Assembly (NCBI RefSeq): GCF_016583765.1
Contig: NZ_NRRR01000005.1
Coordinates: forward strand, 124,001 to 188,000
Length of the DNA: 64,000 nt
From: Chromatium weissei
GTDB lineage: Bacteria; Pseudomonadota; Gammaproteobacteria; Chromatiales; Chromatiaceae
Direction of reading: 5' to 3'
Below are positions 55,665 through 64,000 of the stretch, piece after piece. The notes beneath the pieces were generated by a model, which ran no database searches, had not been told where the DNA came from, and worked only from the letters and a program-made list of their open reading frames with translations. The translations under genes were made by a program, and so were the position numbers. How positions within the stretch are numbered: the stretch's first letter is position 1; every line of letters begins with the position of its first letter.

Positions 55665-57005
55665 CTAACTCAGCAGCGCAGTGAGAAATTCATCAGCATC
55701 AAACGGGCGCAAATCGTCAATGGATTCGCCCACGCCAATGAATCGAATCGGCAGTTTTAGCCGCTCGGCAATCGCAAACAAAATGCCGCCTTTGGCCGTA
55801 CCGTCCAGTTTGGTCAGCGTGATGCCGGTCAAGCCGACGGCGCGATGAAAATGCTCGGCTTGATGAATCGCGTTTTGTCCGGTGGTTGCGTCCACCACCA
55901 GCATCACCTCGTGCGGCGCTTCGGCATCAATTTTTTTCAACACTCGCGCCACCTTGCTCAATTCGTCCATCAAATTGCTTTTGGTGTGCAGGCGACCAGC
56001 GGTGTCGGCAATCAGCACATCCACGCCGCGAGCAGTCGCCGCTTGCAGCGCATCGAAAATCACCGAGGCGGAATCCGCGCCAGTGTGCTGCGCGATCACC
56101 GGAATGTGATTGCGTTCACCCCACGCCTCCAACTGCTCGACCGCCGCCGCACGAAAGGTGTCGCCAGCCGCGAGCATCACGCTATTGCCCTCAGCTTGCA
56201 GCCGTTTGGCGAGTTTGCCGATGGTCGTGGTTTTGCCCGCGCCATTCACGCCAACCATCAGAATGACTTGCGGTTTACCGGTTGCGGGCTGACGTACCGG
56301 CTGCTCGGCGGCAAGCAGCAACTCACGCAAATCGGCTTTCAATGCCGCGAGCAGCGCAGGCGGATCGTTGAGTGTTTTGCGTTTCACCCGCTCGGTCAGG
56401 TCGGTGATGATTCGCGCCGTCGCCGTCACGCCGACATCCGCAGTAATCAGCAGCGTTTCCAATTCCTCCATCAATTCATCATCGATGCGTTTGCGACCGA
56501 GAAACAGCGTGCCGAGACCATCGCCCAAATTGGAACGCGTTCGTGTCAGCCGCTCGCGCAGCCGTGAGAACACGCCGCGTTTGGGTTCGTCATCGGTTTC
56601 CGGCGTTGCGGCAACGACGTTGACTGACGGCGGCAATGGAGCCGGTTTTAATTTGGATGAAATTGGTGCTGGTGCTGGCGCGACGGCAGCGGGTGAATCA
56701 GATGGCGCGGATGAAACCGATGAAGCGATTTCAGTGAATTCTTCTTCGGCTTTGGATTTGAACCACTTTTTGCCAAACCACGGCTTTTTGGGTGCTGGTT
56801 CGGCAGCGATGGTTTCTTCGACTGTTGCTTCGATGATTGCGGGTGCGGCTTCAGCGGCATCCGCTTTGGATTTGAACCACTTTTTGCCAAACCAAGAATC
56901 AGTTTCAGTGGTTTCGGTAGCGACTTCAGTGACGGCTGGCGTGGCAGTTGTCGATACGACAGCGGAGGAATCAGGCGTTTTGCCCTTTTTTCTAAAATCA
57001 AACAT
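55665..57005 (-). CDS. ftsY: signal recognition particle receptor FtsY
   Basis: FtsY docks SRP-ribosome complexes at the membrane. The 446-residue protein has a long, charged N-terminal A domain (about 1-145) followed by the NG GTPase: VGVNGAGKTTTIGKLAKRL near residue 250, DTFRAAAVEQL, DTAGRLHTKSNLM, and TKLDGTAKGG near 410. The A domain contains two copies of a WFGKKWFKSKA motif, near residues 38 and 75, with the second preceded by EPAPKKP. Such duplication is visible but of unknown effect. The N-terminal Met is at 57005. Confidence 0.95.
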   Translation of the reverse strand: MFDFRKKGKTPDSSAVVSTTATPAVTEVATETTETDSWFGKKWFKSKADAAEAAPAIIEATVEETIAAEPAPKKPWFGKKWFKSKAEEEFTEIASSVSSAPSDSPAAVAPAPAPISSKLKPAPLPPSVNVVAATPETDDEPKRGVFSRLRERLTRTRSNLGDGLGTLFLGRKRIDDELMEELETLLITADVGVTATARIITDLTERVKRKTLNDPPALLAALKADLRELLLAAEQPVRQPATGKPQVILMVGVNGAGKTTTIGKLAKRLQAEGNSVMLAAGDTFRAAAVEQLEAWGERNHIPVIAQHTGADSASVIFDALQAATARGVDVLIADTAGRLHTKSNLMDELSKVARVLKKIDAEAPHEVMLVVDATTGQNAIHQAEHFHRAVGLTGITLTKLDGTAKGGILFAIAERLKLPIRFIGVGESIDDLRPFDADEFLTALLS

Positions 57006-57128
57006 AGATGCTCAAATTCAGGACGTTAGCGGTTGATACATCATACTTAATAACCGACGCATTGCGATCAAATCGCCATTTCAGTCGCGCACATCCTCAT
57101 TTCAATAGAAGAAGGCGCGACGCACCAT

Positions 57129-58031
57129 TCAAGCAGTTGCAATACCCGCTTTACCCGTCCAATAACCATCACTCAGGGCGCTGGGACACCAATTGCGCAA
57201 TTGCGCCGTACCCTCAATTGGATCCAATTCACCGGCGAGCGTTTTCGCAAAAATCTGAATAATTCCAGCGGTATGCGTGGATTGCGGACTAATACGCAGC
57301 AATTCAACGCCCAATTGCGTCACTTCCGGCAATACCGACAATAAATTATGCGTGGTTGCCGATTGCGTTTGAATACCATTCAATGCCAAAAATGGTGTTC
57401 CTTCTTGTGTGGAAACCAATAATCCATCGGCATAATCACCGCAGCAGAATTGGCAATCATCTTTACTTAAATTGCGGTTATACGCGGTGAAGCAGCGCGC
57501 TGAATACGCTAGTGGTAAACGTCCATACGCGAATAATTCACATTCCACGCCGGATGGACGGGTTTTAATTAAAGCAGCCGTCGTTTCGCGTCCCAATTCA
57601 ACCGGTAAAACCCAGCGTTTTAAGCCGCGTTTAGCGAGAAAAGCCAGTGTCCGCTGATTGTATAAATTGATGGAATGACCCGTGACAAATGGTCGTCCAT
57701 CCAGAAAATCCAATCCCGCTAAATCATTGGCTTCAATTAAAAAGCGTGAATCGGCGCAAATGCGTTGCAATGTTTTTAATTCACTTTCAGCTTCAATCAG
57801 CGCCAGAGTGGAAATGACGGGTTCTTTACCAGCAGCCGCGACGCGCTCCGCCAATTCCCAATAATCTTCTGGACGCAGCAGCCGCCGTTTGGAGCAAATG
57901 GTTTCGCCGAGATAGATGGTGGCAACCGGCGTTTCGAGCATTTCTGCATAAAAATCAAAAACTTGTTCTCGTGTCCAGTGATACAAAATTGGGCCGAGCG
58001 TGAGGCGAGGAGTGTGTGAAGTCGTTGGCAT
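57129..58031 (-). CDS. ubiV: ubiquinone biosynthesis protein UbiV (U32 family)
   Basis: UbiV pairs with UbiU to hydroxylate ubiquinone precursors without oxygen. The 300-residue protein has the UbiV start RLTLGPILYHW and four cysteines at 46, 180, 193 and 197, in the places of the [4Fe-4S] ligands known in E. coli UbiV (39, 180, 193, 197). The start is ATG 58031; the frame extends to 58265, but the extra part is antisense to ubiU and includes translated heptamer repeat sequence. It is downstream of ubiU. Confidence 0.93.
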   Translation of the reverse strand: MPTTSHTPRLTLGPILYHWTREQVFDFYAEMLETPVATIYLGETICSKRRLLRPEDYWELAERVAAAGKEPVISTLALIEAESELKTLQRICADSRFLIEANDLAGLDFLDGRPFVTGHSINLYNQRTLAFLAKRGLKRWVLPVELGRETTAALIKTRPSGVECELFAYGRLPLAYSARCFTAYNRNLSKDDCQFCCGDYADGLLVSTQEGTPFLALNGIQTQSATTHNLLSVLPEVTQLGVELLRISPQSTHTAGIIQIFAKTLAGELDPIEGTAQLRNWCPSALSDGYWTGKAGIATA

Positions 58032-58036
58032 GATGA

Positions 58037-58077
58037 GTTGAGTTTTGAGTTGGCAGTTTTTGGTTGGCAGTTTTGAA
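58037..58077 (+). repeat. degenerate heptanucleotide repeat between ubiU and ubiV
   Basis: Units of the form GTTNNNN (GTTTTGA, GTTGGCA, GTTTTTG, GTTGGCA, GTTTTGA) repeat with 7-nt period. It belongs to the same class as the array at 53964-54005 and lies just upstream of the ubiV start on the minus strand. Confidence 0.6.
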
Positions 58078-58080
58078 TTC

Positions 58081-59076
58081 TCAATGCCAAGGGCGGTGAT
58101 ACGGGCCGATGGTGGTTTGTGCGCCTTCCGATACCTGCGCCAAAATTTGATGCCAGCTCTCTTTCGGGCGGAATGTTTCAGGATTGCGTTGGCAGGCATC
58201 AATCGCCTCGCGCCAGACTTGCGTGACTTGCGAGACGTAGCGGGTGCTGCGCTGGCGACCTTCAATTTTGATCGCGCTCACGCCCGCAGCGAGAATGCCC
58301 GGCAAAATGTCCAATGTATTTAAGCTGGTCGGCTCTTCAATCGCGTGGCGCAATTCGCCCGCCACGTCGTAGCGTCCTTTGCACAGCGTGGGATAACCCG
58401 CAGCTTCATTGAGCGAACGCCGTTCAATTAACACGCCACCCAGCCGCGTTTCCTGTCCTTGCGGCGTGTCGCGCCATTCGACATGCGCTGCTGGTGAACA
58501 GGCTCCGTAAGTGTTCGGCGATTGTCCGCAGGCATAAGACGATAATAAACAACGTCCTTCGACCATCACGCACAGACTGCCGAAACCGAAAATTTCCACT
58601 GGAACCGGCGTTTCTTCAATCAAATGCGCGACCTGCGCCAGCGACAGCACTCGCGGCACCACCACGCGTTTAATTCCAAAATGGCGGTGCATGAAGCCAA
58701 TCGCGGCCGGATTGGTCGCCGAGCCCTGCACTGACAAATGCAGATTGACGTGCGGATAACGCTCGGCGGCGTAATCGAGTACGCCCATGTCGGCAAGAAT
58801 GATCGCGTTCACACCGAGATCAACGGCGCGATCCACCGCTGCCGTCCAGCGTTCCCAGCCATTGGGCTGCGCGTAAGTGTTGATAGCGACGAACACCTTG
58901 ACCTTGCGGTCGTGCGCGTAATTCAGTCCTTCACGAATTTGTTTATCGTTGAAATTCAAACCCGCAAAATGGCGGGCATTGGTGTCATCGCGGAAACCAA
59001 TGTAAACCGCATTGGCTCCATGATCGACGGCAGCTTTGAGCATCGGCAAATTACCGGCAGGGCAAACGAGTTCCAT
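58081..59076 (-). CDS. ubiU: ubiquinone biosynthesis protein UbiU (U32 family)
   Basis: UbiU, with UbiV, makes ubiquinone under anoxic conditions using prephenate-type oxygen donors. The 331-residue protein begins MELVCPAGNLPMLKAAVDHGANAVYIGFRDDTNARHF-like and carries Cys169, Cys176, Cys193 and Cys232, which coincide with the [4Fe-4S] ligands known in E. coli UbiU. Its N-terminal 26 nt overlap the 3' end of yhcC. UbiT, the usual lipid-carrier partner, is not in the window. Confidence 0.94.
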   Translation of the reverse strand: MELVCPAGNLPMLKAAVDHGANAVYIGFRDDTNARHFAGLNFNDKQIREGLNYAHDRKVKVFVAINTYAQPNGWERWTAAVDRAVDLGVNAIILADMGVLDYAAERYPHVNLHLSVQGSATNPAAIGFMHRHFGIKRVVVPRVLSLAQVAHLIEETPVPVEIFGFGSLCVMVEGRCLLSSYACGQSPNTYGACSPAAHVEWRDTPQGQETRLGGVLIERRSLNEAAGYPTLCKGRYDVAGELRHAIEEPTSLNTLDILPGILAAGVSAIKIEGRQRSTRYVSQVTQVWREAIDACQRNPETFRPKESWHQILAQVSEGAQTTIGPYHRPWH

Positions 59077-60070
59077 AGTGCTTTAAGTCTCGTGTGGTGT
59101 CAGGCAATGCTGACAGGTGAATGATGGAGTCAGTGGCGAGCTGTGCGCCTTGCCGGGTATTGCGGCGAGACAACTCGGCTTCAATGGCATTCAGCACCGC
59201 CCATTTTTGGTGACACCAGCTCGGCGCTAATAAAATCTCGCGGGCGGCAGTGCCGGTGAGGCGATGATAAATCACCGCTGGCGGTGTGCGCTCAATCAGA
59301 TCAGCACACACATTGACATAATCAGCAAATTCCAACGGTTGATAATCGCCGCGCTGCCATTCCAGCGCCAGCCGCGTGTGTCGCACGATATGCAGCGGAT
59401 GCAGTTTCAAACCTTCCACACCCAACTCCAAGACGCGCTCCAAACTGGTCAACGCCGCTGCGCGCCCTTCGCCCGGCAAACCGAGAATCAAATGGGTGCA
59501 CACCGGAATTCCCCGCTGCTGTGCGGCAATCACGGCAGTGCGATATTCAGCAAAGGTATGACCGCGATTGACTCGCGCTAATGTGCGGTCGTCCGCCGAC
59601 TGCAAACCCAGTTCTAACCAGATTTCCTTGCCTTGCGCTTGATAGCTGGCGAGTAAATCTAACACTGCATCGGGGACACAATCGGGGCGCGTACCAATCG
59701 ACAGCCCAAGCACATCCGCATGACTTAACGCGCTGTCATACCGCTGGCGCAGTGCGTCAATTGGATCGTAAGTGTTGGTATAGGCTTGAAAATACGCGAG
59801 AAATTGCCGCGCTCCAGTGCGTTTAGCCAGCACGCGTCGCCCAGCCTCCAATTGCTCCGCAAGTGATGGCGGATTTGCTGCGTTCGGACTGAATGACACG
59901 TTGTTGCAAAAGGTGCAGCCGCCGTGTCCTTTCACGCCGTCACGATTCGGACAGGTGAAGCCAGCGTGCAGCGCGAGTTTGTGCACGCGCTGACCGTAGC
60001 GTTGCAGCAGATATTGACCAAAGGTGTGCACGCGGGCGCTGAGAATGCGCGGTAAAACAGAAAGAGGCAT
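59051..60070 (-). CDS. yhcC: TIGR01212-family radical SAM protein (YhcC)
   Basis: The 339-residue protein is a radical SAM enzyme of the YhcC type. It has the early conserved block GQRVHKLALHAGFTCPNRDGVKGHGGCTFCNN, where the cluster cysteines lie in a C-x-N-RDG-x5-GGC-xx-C pattern, ELGLQSADDRTLARVNRGH near residue 145, and HLILGLPGE near 183. Its reaction is unknown. The ATG at 60070 is used because AGG lies upstream; seven residues more are possible from 60091. It runs 26 nt into ubiU. Confidence 0.88.
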   Translation of the reverse strand: MPLSVLPRILSARVHTFGQYLLQRYGQRVHKLALHAGFTCPNRDGVKGHGGCTFCNNVSFSPNAANPPSLAEQLEAGRRVLAKRTGARQFLAYFQAYTNTYDPIDALRQRYDSALSHADVLGLSIGTRPDCVPDAVLDLLASYQAQGKEIWLELGLQSADDRTLARVNRGHTFAEYRTAVIAAQQRGIPVCTHLILGLPGEGRAAALTSLERVLELGVEGLKLHPLHIVRHTRLALEWQRGDYQPLEFADYVNVCADLIERTPPAVIYHRLTGTAAREILLAPSWCHQKWAVLNAIEAELSRRNTRQGAQLATDSIIHLSALPDTTRDLKHYGTRLPCR

Positions 60071-60405
60071 GGATGAAAACCTGAATGACATGAAAGCCCA
60101 AGCGGTGTTATCGACACTGTAGGCGACATGCCGAGCGAATTAAACACTTCATCATGATGCAAATGACAAAGAGAATGGCGTTGAAATTAAAACACAGCGA
60201 ATGAAGATCACAATGAGCAATGCGCCCTATTCAATAAAAAAGACGATTTAATCGTGCAATCAAAATGCGTCTAGGTGCGAATGAAATCAATACAACTTTG
60301 AAATAAACGCACGAATGACTGTTGCTGTTCATTGAGCAGTTGCGCATTTTCTCACAACCGCCCTTATGCTATTTTGCAACGTTTTCAACTACCAATAGGA
60401 TCGTC
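60071..60405. other. 335-nt divergent intergenic region between yhcC and gatC
   Basis: No gene, RNA fold or mobile element is evident here. It is AT-rich and includes a small palindrome (ACGATT-t-AATCGT near 60243). TTGCGC near 60343 and TATGCT near 60366 on the plus strand might serve gatC, but the 19-nt spacing is poor. It must hold divergent promoters for yhcC/ubiUV and gatCA. Confidence 0.5.
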
Positions 60406-60693
60406 ATGTCATTGGATCGCTCCGATATTGACAAAATCGCCCAGCTCGCACGGCTCGCGCTTGCACCCGAGCACACCGACCGCTTGGCCGCTGATTTATC
60501 AAACATTCTCGCGCTGGTCGCGCAAATGGATGCCGTAGACACCAAGGATGTCACGCCGATGGCGCATCCGCTGCACATGACGCAGCGTCTGCGTTTCGAT
60601 CAACCGACTGAAACAGATCAACGCGCTCGATTTCAAGCCATTGCGCCGTTGACTGAAAATGGCTTGTATTTAGTGCCGAAGGTAATTGACTGA
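60406..60693 (+). CDS. gatC: Asp/Glu-tRNA amidotransferase subunit C
   Basis: GatC stabilises the GatA-GatB complex that makes Gln-tRNA or Asn-tRNA. The 95-residue protein begins [23 protein letters not shown] and ends with [15 protein letters not shown], the family's conserved C-terminus. AATAGGA precedes the ATG at 60406. Its stop overlaps the gatA start by 1 nt. Confidence 0.95.
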   Translation: MSLDRSDIDKIAQLARLALAPEHTDRLAADLSNILALVAQMDAVDTKDVTPMAHPLHMTQRLRFDQPTETDQRARFQAIAPLTENGLYLVPKVID

Positions 60694-62147
60694 TGCAAAA
60701 CAAAACGATTGCTCAACTGGCTGCCGAGCTGCGGCTGCGCAAGTATTCCAGTGTTGAATTGACGCAACATTATTTAGATCGTATTCAACGGCTTGATTCG
60801 CAATTGAATAGCTTTATTACCGTTGCAGCCGATGCGGCGCTGGCAGCGGCCGTGCGTGCCGATCAAGCACTGAAAGCCGGTGATGCCGGCCCACTCACCG
60901 GAATTCCCATCGCACACAAAGACATTTTCTGCACGGCTGGCGTAAAAACCACTTGTGGATCAAAGATGTTGAACAACTTCATCGCGCCTTATGACGCAAC
61001 CGTCGTCGAGAAATTGGCTGCCGCTGGCGCAGTGATGTTGGGAAAAACCAACATGGATGAATTTGCGATGGGTTCAAGTAACGAAACCAGTCACTACGGC
61101 GCGGTCAAAAATCCTTGGAATATCAGCCGCGTGCCCGGCGGTTCGTCCGGCGGCTCGGCTGCCGCAGTCGCAGCGCGGCTGTGTCCAGTCGCCACCGGAA
61201 CCGACACCGGCGGCTCCATTCGCCAGCCCGCCGCGTTGTGCGGCATCACCGGCATCAAACCCACCTACGGACGCTGCTCGCGCTGGGGAATGATCGCCTT
61301 TGCCTCATCACTCGATCAGGCCGGCGTGATGGCGCGCTCCGCAGCAGATGCCGCATTCATTCTCGATGAAATGGCCGGTTTTGATGAACGTGATTCCACC
61401 AGCGCGAATGAACCCGTACCTGATTATGTCGACGCATTAGACAATGATCTACATGGATTGCGTATTGGAATTCCCAAAGAGTATTTTGGTGCTGGATTGG
61501 ATACGCGAATTGCCGCATCAATTGACGACGCATTAAAAGAATATCAACGACTCGGCGCAACCCTGCATGACATTAGTTTACCGAATAGTCCCTTATCTGT
61601 TCCGGTGTATTACGTCGTTGCACCAGCCGAATGTTCATCCAATCTCGCTCGTTTTGATGGCGTGCGTTATGGACATCGCTGTGAGAATCCACAATCTTTA
61701 GAAGATTTATATTGCCGCAGTCGTGCTGAAGGCTTTGGTGCAGAAGTGCAGCGCCGTATTCTCATTGGCACCTATGTTTTATCTGCTGGTTATTACGATG
61801 CTTATTATTTGAAAGCGCAGCGCATTCGCCATTTAATTGCTGACGATTTCAAACGCGCCTTTGAACAAGTCGATGTCATTATGGGACCGACCAGCCCAAC
61901 CACCGCATTTCCAATCGGCATAAAATACGATGATCCGGTCGCAATGTATTTGAATGATATTTATACCATTGCCACCAATCTTGCTGGATTACCCGGCATG
62001 TCAATTCCTGTTGCACCCGTCGACGGTTTGCCAGTTGGTTTACAAATCATTGGCAATTATTTTGAAGAAGCGCGCTTATTAAATATCGCGCATCGTTTTC
62101 AACATGTGACGCATTGGCATCAGGCTGCACCCATTGGCTTTGAATAA
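60693..62147 (+). CDS. gatA: Asp/Glu-tRNA amidotransferase subunit A
   Basis: GatA is the glutaminase that supplies ammonia for transamidation of misacylated tRNA. The 484-residue amidase has the Ser-cisSer-Lys triad: Lys76 in [10 protein letters not shown], Ser151 in [11 protein letters not shown], and the nucleophile Ser175 in [15 protein letters not shown]. It is coupled to gatC, but gatB does not follow; the next gene is a sugar epimerase, so gatB must be elsewhere. Confidence 0.96.
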   Translation: MQNKTIAQLAAELRLRKYSSVELTQHYLDRIQRLDSQLNSFITVAADAALAAAVRADQALKAGDAGPLTGIPIAHKDIFCTAGVKTTCGSKMLNNFIAPYDATVVEKLAAAGAVMLGKTNMDEFAMGSSNETSHYGAVKNPWNISRVPGGSSGGSAAAVAARLCPVATGTDTGGSIRQPAALCGITGIKPTYGRCSRWGMIAFASSLDQAGVMARSAADAAFILDEMAGFDERDSTSANEPVPDYVDALDNDLHGLRIGIPKEYFGAGLDTRIAASIDDALKEYQRLGATLHDISLPNSPLSVPVYYVVAPAECSSNLARFDGVRYGHRCENPQSLEDLYCRSRAEGFGAEVQRRILIGTYVLSAGYYDAYYLKAQRIRHLIADDFKRAFEQVDVIMGPTSPTTAFPIGIKYDDPVAMYLNDIYTIATNLAGLPGMSIPVAPVDGLPVGLQIIGNYFEEARLLNIAHRFQHVTHWHQAAPIGFE

Positions 62148-62197
62148 GCAACAACCGGTTTATTCACTCACACCCTTTGCGCAGGTCAATTGAGATT

Positions 62198-63205
62198 ATG
62201 AAAATTCTCATCACCGGCAGCGCCGGATTTATTGGCTCGGCATTATCACTGCGATTATTAGAACGTGGCGATGAAGTGATTGGGATTGACAATCTCAATG
62301 ATTATTACGATGTCAATCTAAAAGAAGCACGCTTGGCGCGAACTTTGAATTACGCTGGCTATCGAGATTTGCGTCTTGATATTGAAGATGGCGAACATCT
62401 TAATGAAGTCTTTGGAAGTTTTCGCCCGGAACGTGTGGTCAATTTAGCGGCACAAGCTGGTGTTCGCTATTCTATTGAAAATCCGCTCGCGTATGTGCGC
62501 ACAAATCTATTGGGTTTTGCCAACGTATTAGAAGCCTGTCGTCATCATGGAGTGGAGCATTTGGTGTATGCGTCAAGCAGTTCAGTATACGGAGCGAATA
62601 CTGAAATGCCATTCTCAGTACATCACAATGTCGATCATCCATTAAGCCTTTATGCGGCAAGTAAAAAAGCCAATGAATTGATGGCGCACACCTATAGCCA
62701 TTTGTATCGTATTCCGACGACTGGTTTGCGCTTTTTCACAGTATACGGTCCGTGGGGACGACCAGATATGGCACTATTCAAGTTCACTCGCGCCATTCTT
62801 GCTGGTGAACCAATTCAAGTATTTAATTATGGAAAACACCGCCGCGATTTCACCTTTATTGATGACATTGTGGAAGGTTTAATTCGAGTACTTGATCGAA
62901 TACCAACGGGAAATTCCAATTGGTCCGGTGCAACACCGGATGCAGCAACCAGTCAAGCACCTTATCGGTTGTATAACATTGGTAATAATCAACCAATTGA
63001 GTTAATGGAATACATCGATTATTTAGAGCAGTGCTTAGAAAAGCGAGCTGAGATGGAGTTGCTGCCATTACAGCCCGGTGATGTGCCAGACACCTTTGCG
63101 GATGTGGATGATTTAGTACGAGATACCGGTTATTTTCCCAGCACACCAGTTGCTGAGGGTGTTGCACGATTTGTTGAATGGTATCGCATGTTTTATCAAG
63201 TTTAA
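62198..63205 (+). CDS. NAD-dependent UDP-glucuronate 4-epimerase-like protein
   Basis: The 335-residue SDR enzyme has [16 protein letters not shown] (NAD motif), [18 protein letters not shown], the Ser in [10 protein letters not shown] near residue 125, [19 protein letters not shown] with YxxxK near 150, and [19 protein letters not shown] near 180. This pattern is that of UDP-GlcA 4-epimerases (WbnF/Cap1J type) giving UDP-GalA for capsule or LPS. ATG 62198 is used; a TTG at 62177 is possible. It lies 50 nt after gatA and is followed by a terminator. Confidence 0.88.
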   Translation: MKILITGSAGFIGSALSLRLLERGDEVIGIDNLNDYYDVNLKEARLARTLNYAGYRDLRLDIEDGEHLNEVFGSFRPERVVNLAAQAGVRYSIENPLAYVRTNLLGFANVLEACRHHGVEHLVYASSSSVYGANTEMPFSVHHNVDHPLSLYAASKKANELMAHTYSHLYRIPTTGLRFFTVYGPWGRPDMALFKFTRAILAGEPIQVFNYGKHRRDFTFIDDIVEGLIRVLDRIPTGNSNWSGATPDAATSQAPYRLYNIGNNQPIELMEYIDYLEQCLEKRAEMELLPLQPGDVPDTFADVDDLVRDTGYFPSTPVAEGVARFVEWYRMFYQV

Positions 63206-63211
63206 GGCATT

Positions 63212-63252
63212 AAAAAACCGCTTCCGATGGTTCATTCGGAAGCGGTTTATTT
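63212..63252. terminator. intrinsic terminator between convergent genes
   Basis: AAACCGCTTCCGA pairs with TCGGAAGCGGTTT around an 8-nt loop, with A/U tracts on both sides. It serves the epimerase and the convergent RTX/Calx-beta gene. Confidence 0.85.
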
Positions 63253-63267
63253 AATCAAGCAATCAAC

Positions 63268-64000
63268 TTAATAGTAGTAATAGGTGTCGTCCGTAATACC
63301 AACGATTGCCACCGCATTCTCACCCAATTCTGCATTCACTGGCTCAGTTAACGTGACCGTGAATTCTTCGTAATCTTCAGGAACATCATCGTAGTAGGTT
63401 TCAATAAATAGTTCCTTAACAGTTTCACGCGGAGCAAAGGTGACGGTCTCTTCAATCCATTGACTACCAGAATCATCATACCAATAGGTATCACCATCGC
63501 CTAACCAGTAATCCTCATCTGCAGTTGCCAAATCTCCAACTACCAAACCAGAAGTGGTAAAGGTTACTGAAACTTCTTCATCAGACGGTGTGGATAAACT
63601 AATCGTTAATGAACCGAAGTCACCTTCTATAAAATTCAAATCAGTTGTGTCGAATTGAACGATAGGTATTTCACCCGTTGGAATAACTGGATCAGTTTCA
63701 TCTTCGCCATCAATAACATCTTCCCCGGTGTAAACATCATCAACGAATTGAATGGTTTCAACATTGGTAATGGTATCGGTTCCTTCATCAACACCATCAT
63801 CATCTTCGCCTTCACCGCCGGTAATATCTTGAACAATCCAAGTGCCTCCATCATCCGTAATTTTATAATTATCTATAGGACCTTGATACATTACGACATC
63901 ATCGCCATCACCACCATCAATTTCATCATCACCAGCGCCACCATCAAGCGTATCATTTCCTGCATTGCCATAGATGGTGTCATTACCCGCATCACCATTC
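63268..64000 (-). CDS. RTX / Calx-beta protein, C-terminal part (5' end beyond window)
   Basis: The minus-strand frame is open to the window edge, so only the C-terminal ~243 residues are seen. It starts with calcium-binding RTX nonapeptides (GNAGNDTLDGGAGDDEIDGGDGDD-like), followed by an acidic linker (GGEGEDDDGVDEGTD). A Calx-beta domain (QFDTTDLNFIEGD, LTISLSTPSDEEVSVTF, EDYEEFTVTLTEP) occupies about the last 130 residues, and the chain ends in DDTYYYY. It is probably a large secreted or surface protein exported by a type I system, with Ca-dependent folding. An internal Met at 63891 is not the start. Confidence 0.85.
   Translation of the reverse strand, partial: NGDAGNDTIYGNAGNDTLDGGAGDDEIDGGDGDDVVMYQGPIDNYKITDDGGTWIVQDITGGEGEDDDGVDEGTDTITNVETIQFVDDVYTGEDVIDGEDETDPVIPTGEIPIVQFDTTDLNFIEGDFGSLTISLSTPSDEEVSVTFTTSGLVVGDLATADEDYWLGDGDTYWYDDSGSQWIEETVTFAPRETVKELFIETYYDDVPEDYEEFTVTLTEPVNAELGENAVAIVGITDDTYYYY

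Noticed and set aside
58032-58265. Long N-terminal extension of UbiV
   Set aside because: It is antisense to ubiU and includes translated heptamer repeats; homologues begin at the ATG at 58031.

Overview
The window reads as a chromosomal segment of a gammaproteobacterium. The supporting signs are the run tpiA-secG-tRNA-Leu(GAG)-nuoA..N, an ssrA/smpB pair whose tmRNA encodes the tag ANDDNYALAA, SdhC/SdhD of the enterobacterial type, the anaerobic ubiquinone proteins UbiU/UbiV, TrhP and the GlnE-YeaD pair. Glycogen synthesis, a HoxH-type [NiFe] hydrogenase subunit and short heptanucleotide repeats fit a facultative, sulphur-bacterium-like lifestyle (Thiotrichales/Beggiatoa relatives), but that placement is an inference. 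No rRNA, prophage, insertion sequence or CRISPR array was seen.

Layout. 1-2.4 kb: ChaN-PDZ lipoprotein-like protein (5' cut by the window) and trhP. 2.4-5.8 kb, minus: a GH13 glycosidase and an N-terminally extended glycogen synthase. 5.9-8.3 kb, minus: an Hsp70-like protein coupled to a DUF2760 protein. 8.4-9.8 kb: a DUF2934 protein, a GGA-rich intergenic element, ssrA and smpB. 9.9-27.6 kb, plus: tpiA, secG, tRNA-Leu, then the whole 14-subunit complex I operon, interrupted by a lipoprotein gene between nuoM and nuoN and extended by a dicluster ferredoxin and an MrpE-like membrane protein; it ends at a strong bidirectional terminator. 27.7-33.1 kb, minus: znuA-like, moaB, moeA, moaD, sdhC, sdhD, sdhA (no sdhB). 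33.2-35.0 kb: a small coiled protein and a chemoreceptor. 35.2-41.6 kb, minus: wbpO and wbpP (UDP-GalNAcA synthesis) running directly into hyfB-like, hoxH and hoxW. 41.8-43.7 kb: an Rpn-type nuclease with in-frame repeats, and queE. 43.7-52.7 kb, plus: a secreted beta-propeller protein, yeaD, glnE, ilvE, a CHCC zinc-finger protein and a YccA-like membrane protein. 52.8-53.9 kb: an EEP hydrolase overlapping tail to tail with an SMR transporter. 54.0-60.1 kb, minus: ftsX, ftsE, ftsY, ubiV, ubiU, yhcC. 60.4-63.2 kb, plus: gatC, gatA, a nucleotide-sugar epimerase. 63.3-64 kb, minus: the C-terminal end of an RTX/Calx-beta protein that runs off the window.

The energy-metabolism genes are the coherent theme. 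Complex I and SdhCDA feed the quinone pool, UbiU/UbiV allow quinone synthesis without oxygen, and HoxH/HoxW with a HyfB-like proton-channel subunit suggest hydrogen metabolism. Several expected partners are not in the window: hoxEFUY, sdhB, gatB, znuBC and moaACE. No wholly new system can be proven from sequence alone. The best candidates for a second look are the wbpP-hyfB-hoxH-hoxW cluster, the modified complex I operon and the GGA-rich element next to ssrA. Base composition is mosaic: the nuo block is clearly more AT-rich than the sdh/mo, Hsp70, glnE and fts blocks.
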